Below, in pieces: positions 20,594-29,801 of a DNA stretch of 64,000 nt (position 1 is its first letter; each line of letters begins with the position of its first letter). The DNA comes from Pseudomonas nicosulfuronedens. Lineage in GTDB: Bacteria; Pseudomonadota; Gammaproteobacteria; Pseudomonadales; Pseudomonadaceae. The stretch is taken from the NCBI RefSeq assembly GCF_005877905.1, contig NZ_SWDV01000019.1, forward strand, positions 62,001 through 126,000, in the 5' to 3' direction. A model generated the notes under the pieces. That model saw nothing but the letters and a program-made list of their open reading frames with translations, searched no databases and was not told the origin of the DNA. A program made the translations under genes and the position numbers.

Positions 20594-22162
20594 TCAGGTC
20601 GTGCGCAGGGCGCGCATACGCGAGAGCTGACGCTCCAGCATGGACGGGTAGGGTTCCTTCAGCCATTCCACGCAGCAGGCGTTTTCCGGGCTGGCGATGG
20701 GGCGAATGCGTGCCCGCTCGCGGACCTTCTCGTCGTCGCCGATGGATTTCTCCACCAGCAGCAGGTTGCGGCTGTGCTGACTAAGGGCCAGGGCGTCCTG
20801 GGCGGAAGCGTCCTGCAGCAGGTCTGCCTGCTCCAGGTCGGCGACGTCCTCGCCCAGCACCAGGCCCAGTTGCAGTTGCAGGGTGATGCCGCTGTCGGCC
20901 ACTTCGATCTGCAGGGCATGACCCAGGGCGCGCATCAGCTCGCCGCAGCAAAGGGCGTTGGTGAGGAATTCCTCGTCCTGGTCGCGGCTGTGGAAGAGGA
21001 TCAGGCTGCCGCCGTCGCTGAGGGTATAGAGCGCGCCCTTGTACAGGCGCGCGGCCTGCTCCAGGCAGTCGCGGTAGCGCTGCAGCAGGTCGACCAGGCG
21101 GGCGCGCGGCAGGCGGCGCAGCTGTTCCTGGGCGCCCAGCTGCACGGCCAGCACGGCGCTGGTGCCGGTGGAAACCGGCTCCGGCTCGGCTTCAGGCTCT
21201 TCTTCGTCGACGCCGATCTCGTCTTCGGCTTCGTCTTCGGTCAGCGCCTCGAACTCTTCCTCCGGGAAGTCCTCGTCGGCGTCGGCCTTGCGGCGCGCGG
21301 CGGGGGTGAGCAGTTCGTCGTCGGAGAAGATGTTCTCGTCGAATTCGTGTTCGTCAGCGGCGTCGTTGGCATCCAGAGACGGCTCTCTGGGTGCGGGCTT
21401 GCCAGCCTTGGCCGGCGCTTTCGGGCGCGGTGCGGGGGCGCTGACCACCGGCTCGGGGGCCGGCGGCTTCTCGGGTGCCAGGCGCGCTTGCAGCTGTCGG
21501 GCAAGGTCGCCGATCTCGTTCTGCAGGCCGGCGCCCGGCGCGCTGTCGTCCGGATCGCGCAGCCAGACGCGAAGTTGTAACAGTGGTGTGGAAATCTGCC
21601 GGCCCAGGCGCAGGCCGAAGGTCAGGGTGAGCAGCAGCAGGATCAGGCTGATCAGCCCCATGCTCTGCAGGCTGACGGTCATCGGCTGCTCGAACTGGTG
21701 CATGTCGAGGCTGATGCGCAGGTGACCGGCGATCACTTCCTGGAAGGTGATGGGCGTGGAATACAGGCCTTCGGCGTCACCCAGCAGGCCCTGCTTGGGG
21801 CGCGTGCCGGACTCGGCGAGGATGCGGTTGTCCACGCTGTAGATAGCCGCGTGGGCCACCAGCGGATTCTTGGTCAGGTTGTTGAGCAGCACGTTGAGGC
21901 TGAGGATGTCGTTGGACACCAGCAGCTCGGTGGCCGACTGCGCAGTCTGCGTCGTCAGGCTCTGGCCGAGGGCGTCGGCCTGCTGCTGCATGGCCTGCTT
22001 GAACTGCAGACCCATCACGCAGGCGTAGATCACCAGGGCCGTGGCCACCAGCAACAGGCCGTGAACGGCGATGCGCAGGGCAATCGGCACGCGGCGCTGA
22101 CGCAGGGCGTGGAAGAGCAGCAGGAAGAAATTGTCGGGCTTGACGGAGGTGGGCCGGGTCAC
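20594..22162 (-). CDS. AhpA/YtjB (Smp)-family inner-membrane protein with acidic linker
   Basis: A 522-residue protein related to YtjB/Smp, the membrane protein encoded next to serB in enterics. Two membrane helices (about 25-45 and 170-190) flank a periplasmic domain. A long acidic stretch (about residues 255-335, many Glu and Asp) leads to a cytoplasmic C-terminal domain, much longer than the enteric protein of about 210 residues. The GTG at 22162 (VTRPTSVKP) was chosen because it lies close before the first helix; the longer open frame extends into the serB promoter region. Function is unknown. It is divergent from serB. Confidence 0.75.
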   Translation of the reverse strand: MTRPTSVKPDNFFLLLFHALRQRRVPIALRIAVHGLLLVATALVIYACVMGLQFKQAMQQQADALGQSLTTQTAQSATELLVSNDILSLNVLLNNLTKNPLVAHAAIYSVDNRILAESGTRPKQGLLGDAEGLYSTPITFQEVIAGHLRISLDMHQFEQPMTVSLQSMGLISLILLLLTLTFGLRLGRQISTPLLQLRVWLRDPDDSAPGAGLQNEIGDLARQLQARLAPEKPPAPEPVVSAPAPRPKAPAKAGKPAPREPSLDANDAADEHEFDENIFSDDELLTPAARRKADADEDFPEEEFEALTEDEAEDEIGVDEEEPEAEPEPVSTGTSAVLAVQLGAQEQLRRLPRARLVDLLQRYRDCLEQAARLYKGALYTLSDGGSLILFHSRDQDEEFLTNALCCGELMRALGHALQIEVADSGITLQLQLGLVLGEDVADLEQADLLQDASAQDALALSQHSRNLLLVEKSIGDDEKVRERARIRPIASPENACCVEWLKEPYPSMLERQLSRMRALRTT

Positions 22163-22396
22163 AGCGGGCTCGGTCTTCTTTAGGGCAGATGTGGGGCAGT
22201 ATAACGAGGCCCTACCGGGGGGCAAAGCGCCGCAGGCGCTGTCAAGCCGGCGAAAGTCTGTGTGCTGCGTCGATCCGCCGTGCATTCCGATCGGCGGTGC
22301 CGTCTCTTGAGCCGTGGGCGGGCGGGCGAGCGGAGCATCCGCAGGCCGTGAAAGCAGGTAGAATGACCGCCTTTTTTCCATGGCGGAGACAGCGCC

Positions 22397-23608
22397 TTGC
22401 GCGAGATCGTCCTGATCAACATCACCGGGGAAGACCGCCCCGGCCTCACTGCGGCCATTACCGGCGTCCTGGCGCAGGGGGGCGTGAACATCCTCGATAT
22501 CGGCCAGGCGGTGATCCACGACACCCTGTCCTTCGGCATCCTGGTGGAAATTCCGGATAACGAGCGGGCCTCGTCGGTGCTCAAGGACGTGTTGTTCACG
22601 GCCTACAAGCTCGACCAGCAGGTACGCTTCACGCCGGTCTCCGAAGACGACTACCGTCAGTGGGTCGGTGGCCAGGGCAAGCCTCGCCACATTGTCACCC
22701 TGCTGACTCGCCGGGTAACCGCCGAGCAGCTGCAGCGGGTCAGCTCGATCACCGCCAAATACGGCCTGAATATCGACCAGATCGATCGCCTGTCAGGGCG
22801 CATGCCGCTGGACATGCCGGCTGACGAAGGCAAGGGCTGCATCGAATTCTCCGTGCGCGGGGAGCCGGCCGATCCGGCGGCACTGCGCGCCGAGTTCCTC
22901 AGCGTGGCCCAGGAGCTGAACGTCGACATCGCCTTCCAGCAGGACTCGGTGTTCCGCCGTAATCGCCGCCTGGCGGTGTTCGACATGGACTCGACGCTGA
23001 TCGAGGCCGAAGTGATCGACGAACTGGCCAAGGCCGCGGGCGTCGGTGAGCAGGTCTCCGAGATCACCGAGCGCGCCATGCGCGGTGAGCTGGACTTCCG
23101 TGCCAGCTTCAAGGAGCGCCTGGCGCTGCTGCAAGGTCTCTCCGAGGACGTGCTGGAAGAGATCGGCGCCTCGCTGCGCCTGACCGAGGGTGCCGAAACC
23201 CTCTTCGCCGAGCTCAAGCGCCTGGGGTACAAGACCGCCATTCTTTCCGGTGGCTTCAGCTACTTCGCCAAGCAGCTGCAGGCGAAGCTGGGCATCGACT
23301 ATGTGTTCGCCAACGAACTGCAGATCGTTGACGGCAAGCTGACCGGCGTAGCCATCGAGCCCATCGTCGACGCCCAGCGCAAGGCCGACCTGCTGCGTGA
23401 ACTGGCGGCGAAGGAAGGTCTGCAGCTTGAGCAGACGATTGCCGTGGGCGACGGTGCCAACGATCTGCCGATGCTCGGCCTGGCCGGCCTGGGCGTGGCC
23501 TTCCGAGCCAAGCCGCTGGTCAAGCAGTCGGCCAAGCAGGCGATCTCCACCCTTGGGTTGGATGGCATCCTGTACCTGCTCGGCTTCCGTGACCGCGAAG
23601 GTGCCTGA
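22397..23608 (+). CDS. serB: Phosphoserine phosphatase SerB (ACT-domain form)
   Basis: A 403-residue enzyme for the last step of L-serine synthesis. Two ACT-like domains occupy about residues 1-180 (starting REIVLINITGEDRPGL), followed by the HAD phosphatase domain with DMDST at 196-200, SGGFSYF and GDGANDLPML. The start is TTG at 22397, the codon at which homology to other Pseudomonas SerB proteins begins. The 234-base divergent gap to the AhpA/YtjB-like gene should hold both promoters. A strong terminator follows. Confidence 0.95.
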   Translation: MREIVLINITGEDRPGLTAAITGVLAQGGVNILDIGQAVIHDTLSFGILVEIPDNERASSVLKDVLFTAYKLDQQVRFTPVSEDDYRQWVGGQGKPRHIVTLLTRRVTAEQLQRVSSITAKYGLNIDQIDRLSGRMPLDMPADEGKGCIEFSVRGEPADPAALRAEFLSVAQELNVDIAFQQDSVFRRNRRLAVFDMDSTLIEAEVIDELAKAAGVGEQVSEITERAMRGELDFRASFKERLALLQGLSEDVLEEIGASLRLTEGAETLFAELKRLGYKTAILSGGFSYFAKQLQAKLGIDYVFANELQIVDGKLTGVAIEPIVDAQRKADLLRELAAKEGLQLEQTIAVGDGANDLPMLGLAGLGVAFRAKPLVKQSAKQAISTLGLDGILYLLGFRDREGA

Positions 23609-23632
23609 CGAGCGCTGAACGCTGCTGAAAAG

Positions 23633-23660
23633 AAAAAGCCGCCCCAAGGGCGGCTTTTTT
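23633..23660. terminator. Intrinsic terminator after serB
   Basis: AAAAAGCCGCCC pairs with GGGCGGCTTTTT around a short loop, with A-rich and T-rich flanks. It can act in both directions, which suits the convergent serB and fimX genes. Confidence 0.9.
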
Positions 23661-23702
23661 GTCTTTGTCATTATCCGTCGTGCGAGCTGGAGAGCGCTTT
23701 TT

Positions 23703-23784
23703 TGTAGGAGCGAGCTTGCTCGCGAACCGCGCCCAGCATTGGAGGTACCGGTTGACTCTGTTCGCGAGCGAGCTCGCTCCTACA
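23703..23784. repeat. REP-like palindrome, 25-bp arms
   Basis: Arms 23703-23727 and 23760-23784 are reverse complements except for one position and begin TGTAGGAGCGAGCTTGCTCG. Loop is 32 bases. It lies just downstream of both serB and fimX, close to the fimX stop. Confidence 0.9.
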
Positions 23785-23798
23785 GGTTCCCTCCCGGA

Positions 23799-25868
23799 TC
23801 ACTCGTCCGAGGCGAAGTCGTAGTCCATCGCCTGGCTGGGGCCCTGCAGGTAGCGGCCCTGGATGTAGTTGGCGCCGGCCTGCCACAGGGTGGCCAGGGC
23901 GGTGGCGCTTTCCACCATGGGCACGATGGTCAGCTTGGCCTGGGCGTGCAGGCTGGCCATCAGCGTTTTCAGGTTTTCCTGGTTCTCCGGGACGTTCAGG
24001 TCCTGCACGTAGGAGCCGTCGACCTTTACGAAGTCGACGTTCATGTGCTTGAGCGTGTTGAACGGGTTGAGCGCGCAGCCGAACTGACAGAGTGCGATCT
24101 GGCAGTGCAGTTCGGCCAGGCCCTGGCTCAGCACCTTGGCCTGACGCAGGAAGGCGATGGCATCCGGTTCGCTGATCTGCACGATCAGCGCGTCGGCCGG
24201 CAGGCGCGAGGCCTTGAGTGCCACGCTCAGCCAGGGGAGTAGTTCCGGGTCCTGCAGGCTGGCGCTGGAGAGGTGCACGAAGAGTTTGGTTTCGTGCCCC
24301 TTGGCGCGGTGCTCGGAGAGCAGCTTGATGGAGTTGAGCAGTACCCAGCGGTCGATCTTCTCGGCCAGGCCGCTGGACTTGGCGGCGTTGAGGAAGTCTG
24401 CCGGCGGCACTTCCTCGCCCTGCGGGTTGAGCAGGCGCAGCAGCACTTCATAGTGTTCGTGGGTGTCGCCGCGCAGGCTGATGATCGGCTGGAACAGCAG
24501 GCGGAAACTGTTCTGCTCCAGCGCCTGGCGGATGATCGCGCTGATATCGCCGCGGTAGGCGGCGGCGGCCAGTTCATCGGCCGGGTTGAAGACCTTCAGG
24601 CCATTGCCGTTCTTCTGCGCGACCTCGTCGGCGCCGCGGTGGGCGCGTTCAATGACGTCCTGGGCGCGGGTGGTCTTCTCGTCCAGCCCGGCAGTGCCGA
24701 TGGAGAGGGTGACCTGTGCGGTGCGGCCATGGATGTCGAACAGGTGGCCTTCGATTTTCTTCAGCAGCGAGCTGAAGCGCGGTGCGGAGTGCTCCGGTGC
24801 CTCGCCCGGCAGCAGCACGGCGAACACGTCGTCGCTCAGGCGTGCCAGTTGAGCCGGCTCGGGGAATTGCCCGCGCAGCAGGTTGCCCAGGTCCGCCAGC
24901 AGCAGGTCGATGCTGGCAACGCCCAGGTCCAGTTGCAGCGCCTGGGCGCGGTCGAGTTGCATGTAGGCGAAGGTGGCTGGCTGGCCGGCGGTCACCGCGC
25001 GCTCCACGGCGCTGTCCATCAGGTCGAGGAAGTGGGCGCGGTTGTACAGGCCGGTGACCAGATCCTGGCTGCTGACTTCGCGGAGTTTTTCCTCGAGCTG
25101 GGCGTTATCCGACTCGGCGCGGATCACCACCTGGATGCACGGTTCGCCGTCATAGGTGGCGGGCGAGAAGGTCATGCGCGCGGCGAAGGCCTGGCCGTCG
25201 CTGCGGATGCCGCTGCAGGCGAGTTCGGCGTCTTCGGTGGTCTGATAGCCCTTGAGGAAGTCCTTGAAGGTGGACTGGTCGCAGCCGGCGATCAGGTCGA
25301 TCATCGGCATGCCTTCCAGCTCCTCGGCGTCCTCGTAGCCGAACAGGCCGACGTAGGCGCGGTTGGCGTAGATGTGCATGCCGTCGTGGACGTAGGTGAT
25401 CGCGTCCACCGAGCTGTCCAGCAGCAGTTGGCAGCGCTTCTCCGCTTCACGCAGGGCGACTTCGGCGGAGCGGCGGGCGCGGCGCTCCTCGAGGTTGGAC
25501 AGCTCACGGTTGGCGACCAGGATCAGTCGCTCGTCCTCGCCTTGCGGCAGGGCATCCTGCGCGCCGAGGGCCAGGGCCTCGGTCACGGCGTCGGAATCAT
25601 TGCCGCTGACCAGCTGGATGAAGGGAATGTCCTTGGCCTGGCGGCGAATAGCGCCCAGCGCTTCGCTCGGGTCCAGGGCCTCGGCTTCCGGGGCCGCGAT
25701 CAGCAGGTCCCAGCCCTGGGGCAGGATGTCCGTCAGGTCTTCACTGGAGGTGATGCGGTGGACGCGGGTCGCACGACCGGCGTTGCGGAACAGGCTGACC
25801 AGGCGCTCGGCTTCGTTCTGCGAGTCTTCCAGGATCAGCAGGCGGATGGTTTTCTTTTCATTGGCCAT
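23799..25868 (-). CDS. fimX: FimX-type c-di-GMP effector (REC-PAS-GGDEF-EAL)
   Basis: A 689-residue four-domain protein: a receiver-like domain (about 7-120) without the phosphorylated aspartate, a PAS domain (about 140-250), a degenerate GGDEF domain (SDDVF at 345-349) and a degenerate EAL domain (EVL at 474-476 within YEVLLRLL). This pattern is that of FimX, which binds c-di-GMP through the EAL domain with high affinity and directs type IV pilus assembly and twitching at the cell pole. Enzyme activity is expected to be absent or weak. It is followed on the other side by a PilZ-like gene in the same direction, 64 bases upstream. Confidence 0.93.
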   Translation of the reverse strand: MANEKKTIRLLILEDSQNEAERLVSLFRNAGRATRVHRITSSEDLTDILPQGWDLLIAAPEAEALDPSEALGAIRRQAKDIPFIQLVSGNDSDAVTEALALGAQDALPQGEDERLILVANRELSNLEERRARRSAEVALREAEKRCQLLLDSSVDAITYVHDGMHIYANRAYVGLFGYEDAEELEGMPMIDLIAGCDQSTFKDFLKGYQTTEDAELACSGIRSDGQAFAARMTFSPATYDGEPCIQVVIRAESDNAQLEEKLREVSSQDLVTGLYNRAHFLDLMDSAVERAVTAGQPATFAYMQLDRAQALQLDLGVASIDLLLADLGNLLRGQFPEPAQLARLSDDVFAVLLPGEAPEHSAPRFSSLLKKIEGHLFDIHGRTAQVTLSIGTAGLDEKTTRAQDVIERAHRGADEVAQKNGNGLKVFNPADELAAAAYRGDISAIIRQALEQNSFRLLFQPIISLRGDTHEHYEVLLRLLNPQGEEVPPADFLNAAKSSGLAEKIDRWVLLNSIKLLSEHRAKGHETKLFVHLSSASLQDPELLPWLSVALKASRLPADALIVQISEPDAIAFLRQAKVLSQGLAELHCQIALCQFGCALNPFNTLKHMNVDFVKVDGSYVQDLNVPENQENLKTLMASLHAQAKLTIVPMVESATALATLWQAGANYIQGRYLQGPSQAMDYDFASDE

Positions 25869-25932
25869 GGGGAAGGCTGCTTATACCGCGCTGGACGGCA
25901 GCAAAAAGGCGACGAAAGGGAATTCCCGGAAT

Positions 25933-27747
25933 CTACAGAGACTTCCACAGCGAGTCAAAGTCTTCCTCCCCTCCAGCGCCGCGAGCATTCGGGGCTGTGA
26001 TGGGCTTATCGCTCGGTACGCCGGCTGCATCCTGTGCCTGGTATTCGAACTGGGTGAAGCTGGCGGTGGCGGTGACCTTGCGTGTCAGGGTGGCGCGGCG
26101 TTCGTCCCCCTGCAGGTTGAGCTGCACGCGGTTGCCTTCCTGGAAGGGCAGGCGCGGGGTGATGACGGTGGCTGGGCGGGAGATCGCGGCGATCTCAGGC
26201 AGCAGCAGGGCGCGCAGGTACTGGCTGCCCTGCTCGGTCTTGCGCAGCAGTTGCAGGCCACAGGGTTGGGCAAGCGGGGCGATCAGTTCGATGCCCATCT
26301 GCGTGCCGCCGCCACGGACCTGACGGATCCAGCGCACCACGGCGACGCTCCAGCTGTGCTCCGGGGTGTCCTGGATGCCGAGCAGCTCACCGGCCTGCAA
26401 CTGGCTGGGAATGTCCTTTGGCCAGGTCAGGCAGTAGCCGCCTGGGCTGTGGTTGACGATGTTCAGGGTGAACACCGGGTAGTCGTCGCGCTGGGTTTCC
26501 GTCACCCCGCCCAGGCTCAGGTTGGAGTCGTCGACGGCGCGAGGCGCGGTGTATTCGATTTCCTCCAGTGGCATGCCGGGCTGCCAGTCGTTGACCTTCT
26601 GTGCATCGAAGGCGCCTGACCAGGCATCTTTGACGTCGGCCTTGAAGGTCGGCACCTGTTCCTGCACCTGGATCTTCAGCAGGTCATTGAAGCTTTTGCG
26701 GCCGGCGAGGAAGTAGTGCAGGGCGCTCATGCCGATGCACAGGGTCAGCTGGCCCTGGCCGGGGGTGCGGTGGAAGGTGCGTTCGGCGATGTCGCCCCAG
26801 GCTGCGGCGAGGTGCTGCAACAGGTCGACGCTGACCCCCTCGGGCACTTTCAGGCGCGCCTGCGCGCGGTTTTCCGGAGGCAGCAGGAGGTACTCGCGGA
26901 TCACGTCCACCAGCGGCTGCGGGTCGATGCCCAGGGCGCCGGCAAGGTCGCTGTCCTTGAACAGGGTGCGGTAGCGCGGCGGGCCATCCACCTGCGGCAC
27001 CACCACGAACAGGGTGGAGGGTGCATCAGCCGCCTGGACTCTTACCTGTGCGGTCCAGCCCTCGAGGACTTCGGCGACGCGGGCGATATTGTTCTGGCGC
27101 ATCTGGTTGCAGCGCGCCGAGCCAAGCATCAGCGCGACGAGATAGGAGTGCTCGATGGACAGCCCTTGGGATTGGCGTGCCAGGGCATCGCGCACGGGGG
27201 TGTTCTGCAGACCGTGCTGGCGGGCGAGCTGGTAGAGCTGGTGGAGTTCCAGCCAGAGGTTTTCCGGCACCGGGCAGTACAGCTGGGAGGCACGCACCAG
27301 CGGGCCGCAAAGGCTGCGGATGGCGCGCTGGATGGCGGCGGTCATGACCTGCGCGCGCTCGCGGGTGAAGCGCGAGGCCTCGCGCACGACAATCAGCTTG
27401 TAGCCGATGGCCAGGTGGTTCTGCAGCGCCTGGCAGAGGTTCGCGACCTTGCGCGGACGCTCGTCCAGGACGATCGACTGGTTGAGGAAGTGGCGTTCCA
27501 GGTTATGGCAGACGAAGTGGACTTCCGGACGGAACAGTTCCAGCAATTGCAGGCGCGTCTCGACCGGCAGCTTGAGCTGGTTGAGTTCGATCAGCCCCTG
27601 GTAGAGCTGGCGGGCCGTTTCCCCGAGGTTGGCCTTGGGCAGGTGATCCAGCCAGTTTTTCAGCTCGCGCGCGTTGGCGTTGCAGAAGCTCAGGCTCTCG
27701 TGCGTCGGGGTGGGGACACGTAGAAACTGCTGGGGACTGTTGTCCAT
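25933..27747 (-). CDS. PilZ-like C-terminal domain protein encoded beside fimX
   Basis: A 604-residue cytoplasmic protein. The N-terminal 400 residues are mostly helical and match no family I can name. The C-terminal part (about 400-520) resembles a PilZ c-di-GMP-binding barrel: NHSPGG at 432-437 fits the [D/N]xSxxG signature, followed by strand WSVAVVRWIRQV and then GTQMGIELI. The preceding arginine motif RxxxR is not clear (only R420 in ETQRDDYP), so nucleotide binding may be weak or lost. It is expressed in the same direction as fimX, consistent with a joint role. Confidence 0.65.
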   Translation of the reverse strand: MDNSPQQFLRVPTPTHESLSFCNANARELKNWLDHLPKANLGETARQLYQGLIELNQLKLPVETRLQLLELFRPEVHFVCHNLERHFLNQSIVLDERPRKVANLCQALQNHLAIGYKLIVVREASRFTRERAQVMTAAIQRAIRSLCGPLVRASQLYCPVPENLWLELHQLYQLARQHGLQNTPVRDALARQSQGLSIEHSYLVALMLGSARCNQMRQNNIARVAEVLEGWTAQVRVQAADAPSTLFVVVPQVDGPPRYRTLFKDSDLAGALGIDPQPLVDVIREYLLLPPENRAQARLKVPEGVSVDLLQHLAAAWGDIAERTFHRTPGQGQLTLCIGMSALHYFLAGRKSFNDLLKIQVQEQVPTFKADVKDAWSGAFDAQKVNDWQPGMPLEEIEYTAPRAVDDSNLSLGGVTETQRDDYPVFTLNIVNHSPGGYCLTWPKDIPSQLQAGELLGIQDTPEHSWSVAVVRWIRQVRGGGTQMGIELIAPLAQPCGLQLLRKTEQGSQYLRALLLPEIAAISRPATVITPRLPFQEGNRVQLNLQGDERRATLTRKVTATASFTQFEYQAQDAAGVPSDKPITAPNARGAGGEEDFDSLWKSL

Positions 27748-27875
27748 GGTGGGAATGGTTTCTCCACAATCCGGCTCGTTGTACGAACCGGTTGGTCATA
27801 ACTGTCGGCTTTTTCCGAACTCTAGCAGCATCCGTCGCGCGCCGCAGCCCATCGCCCGGATGGTGCGCGGACAGG

Positions 27876-28853
27876 TCACGCCAGCGGTGTTTCGCCTGTT
27901 AACTGTCGTTGCAGTGCGTTTTTTGCCGAGTCCTGCGCTGTGCTGCGCACCCAGCCGTCGCCCTGGGCGATCACCGGATGGGCGGCCCAGTCGAGCAGGT
28001 CCTGGCGGCGGCACACGCCGGTGTTGCCCTTGCCGGCGCCGGCCACCACCTTGTAGACCAGTTGATCCTGGCGGCCGCGCTTGTCCGGGTGGTCGTCGAT
28101 CACCTGACGCACGGCCCAGGCATCGCCGCTCAGGGCGTTGCTGTAGCTGGCGCCGAGCAGGACATCCTCCGGCGTCAGGCGCTGCGCCTGGGCGTGCTCC
28201 TGGGCCAGCTGGAGAATCTTCAGCAGGTCGTCGAACTGCACGTCGATGTACGAATCCATCTTGCGCAGCGCGTGGTAGAGATCTTCCGGCGCGGGGCCGG
28301 CCGGCAGCTTCGGGGTTTGCGGCAGGCGTGCCAGTGGCGCGGGGTAGCGGCGCCAGGCGAACAAGCCGTTGAAGAGCACGGCAACGGCGAGGATCAGCGC
28401 CACGTTGAGCAGTACCGGGCTGAGCACGTAGTGGAAGCCCAGCGCACTGATTGCCGGCCCGCCGGACACCGCCGCCAGCGCGGTGGCGCCACCCGGTGGG
28501 TGGATGCAGCGGGTGTAGTGCATGACCAGGATCGCCGCGCCCACCGCGAGAGCGGGGGTGAAGGCCTGGCCGGGAAAGAGTTTCTGGCAGATCACTCCGA
28601 CGATGGCCGAGAGGACCTGGCCGCCGAGCACCGCCCAGGGCTGCGACAGCGCGCCGTGGGGGACGGCGAACAGCAACACGGCACTGGCGCCCATGGAGGC
28701 GACGACCCAGATGGCCGCTTCGCTGGGCAGGACCCAGTGGGTGACGGCATAGATGACGGCGATGCCGCACAGCGCTCCGATTGCGGAGAGCCATTTCTCG
28801 AGATGGCTGGTGGCGTTGGCACGCCAGCCCATCAGATGCAGGAAGCGTTTCAT
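27876..28853 (-). CDS. HPP-family membrane protein with C-terminal CBS-like region
   Basis: A 325-residue inner-membrane protein. The N-terminal 180 residues hold four to five helices and the family signature HPPGGATALAAVSG (the 'HPP' motif). The C-terminal cytoplasmic half, with DDLLKILQLAQEHA, QVIDDHPDK and RRQDLLDW, looks like a sensory or CBS-type tail. Related plant and cyanobacterial HPP proteins have been linked to nitrite transport, but the function of proteobacterial members is open. It lies downstream of psd with a 75-base gap. Confidence 0.8.
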   Translation of the reverse strand: MKRFLHLMGWRANATSHLEKWLSAIGALCGIAVIYAVTHWVLPSEAAIWVVASMGASAVLLFAVPHGALSQPWAVLGGQVLSAIVGVICQKLFPGQAFTPALAVGAAILVMHYTRCIHPPGGATALAAVSGGPAISALGFHYVLSPVLLNVALILAVAVLFNGLFAWRRYPAPLARLPQTPKLPAGPAPEDLYHALRKMDSYIDVQFDDLLKILQLAQEHAQAQRLTPEDVLLGASYSNALSGDAWAVRQVIDDHPDKRGRQDQLVYKVVAGAGKGNTGVCRRQDLLDWAAHPVIAQGDGWVRSTAQDSAKNALQRQLTGETPLA

Positions 28854-28928
28854 GGCAGGGAATTGGCACGATGAGGCGGAAAGCGTTGGCGGGCGACTCG
28901 TTGGCCGCCCGCCTTATAGGAATGGGCG

Positions 28929-29798
28929 TCAGCCCTGGCGCGCGCCACCCAGGCGCTCGCCCATGCGCACGGCGCTGGTGGCAGCGAGGTTTTCCGCCCA
29001 GCTCACCTGCTCCGGCCCGAACAGCACGATGGCGGTGGAACCGAGCTTGAAGCGGCCCAGCTCGGCGCCTTTCTCCAGGTGGATCGGTGCGCGGGAAGCT
29101 TCGTCGTAGGAGAACGACTTCAGCTCTCGCTTGGGCGGGGTCACCAGGCCGGCCCAGACGGTTTCGATGGAGGCGACGATCATCGCGCCTACCAGTACGA
29201 CCGCCATCGGCCCGCGCTCGGTGTCGAAGATGCACACCACGCGCTCGTTGCGGGCGAACAGTTCCGGCACCTGCTCGGCGGTCAGCTGGTTCACCGAGAA
29301 CAGGCGGCCTGGCACATAGACCATCTCGCGCAGGGTGCCGGCCAGCGGCATGTGCACGCGGTGGTAGTCCTTGGGCGACAGGTAGACGGTGGCGAATTCG
29401 CCGCCCATGAAGGGCGCGGCGCGTTCGGCGTCGCCGCCCAGCAGTTCCATCAGGCTGTAACTGTGGCCCTTGGCCTGGAACACACGGCCGTGCTCGATCG
29501 GGCCGAGTTGGCTGATGGCGCCGTCGGCGGGGCAGAGCACGGAGCCGGCGGTGTCGTCCAGCGGGCGCGCGCCGTCTTTCAGGGCGCGGGTGAAGAAGGC
29601 GTTGAAGTGCTCATAGGCACGCAGGTCCTCGACCTGGGCTTCGCGCATGTCCACCCGGTAGCGGCGGGCGAACCAGGGGATCAGGCGGTCCTTGAACCAG
29701 GGCGCGCGGCACTCTGCGGCGCAGCCGATCAGGCGCGACAGCAGGTGATGCGGCAGCAGGTACTGGGCGAGGATGAACAGACGATCTTTGAACGACAT
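28929..29798 (-). CDS. psd: Phosphatidylserine decarboxylase proenzyme
   Basis: A 289-residue pyruvoyl enzyme that makes phosphatidylethanolamine. The self-cleavage motif LGST is at residues 252-255; cleavage before the serine gives the pyruvoyl-bearing small subunit. The autoproteolysis site DYHRVHMP is at about 144-151, and ADGAISQLG near 91 is conserved. The start lies three bases after the rhdA stop, so the two are co-transcribed. The protein acts at the inner membrane. Confidence 0.96.
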   Translation of the reverse strand: MSFKDRLFILAQYLLPHHLLSRLIGCAAECRAPWFKDRLIPWFARRYRVDMREAQVEDLRAYEHFNAFFTRALKDGARPLDDTAGSVLCPADGAISQLGPIEHGRVFQAKGHSYSLMELLGGDAERAAPFMGGEFATVYLSPKDYHRVHMPLAGTLREMVYVPGRLFSVNQLTAEQVPELFARNERVVCIFDTERGPMAVVLVGAMIVASIETVWAGLVTPPKRELKSFSYDEASRAPIHLEKGAELGRFKLGSTAIVLFGPEQVSWAENLAATSAVRMGERLGGARQG

Positions 29799-29801
29799 TC
29801 C

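Noticed and set aside
24273-26000. Plus-strand frame opposite fimX
   Set aside because: Shadow of fimX; the minus-strand product has four clear domains.
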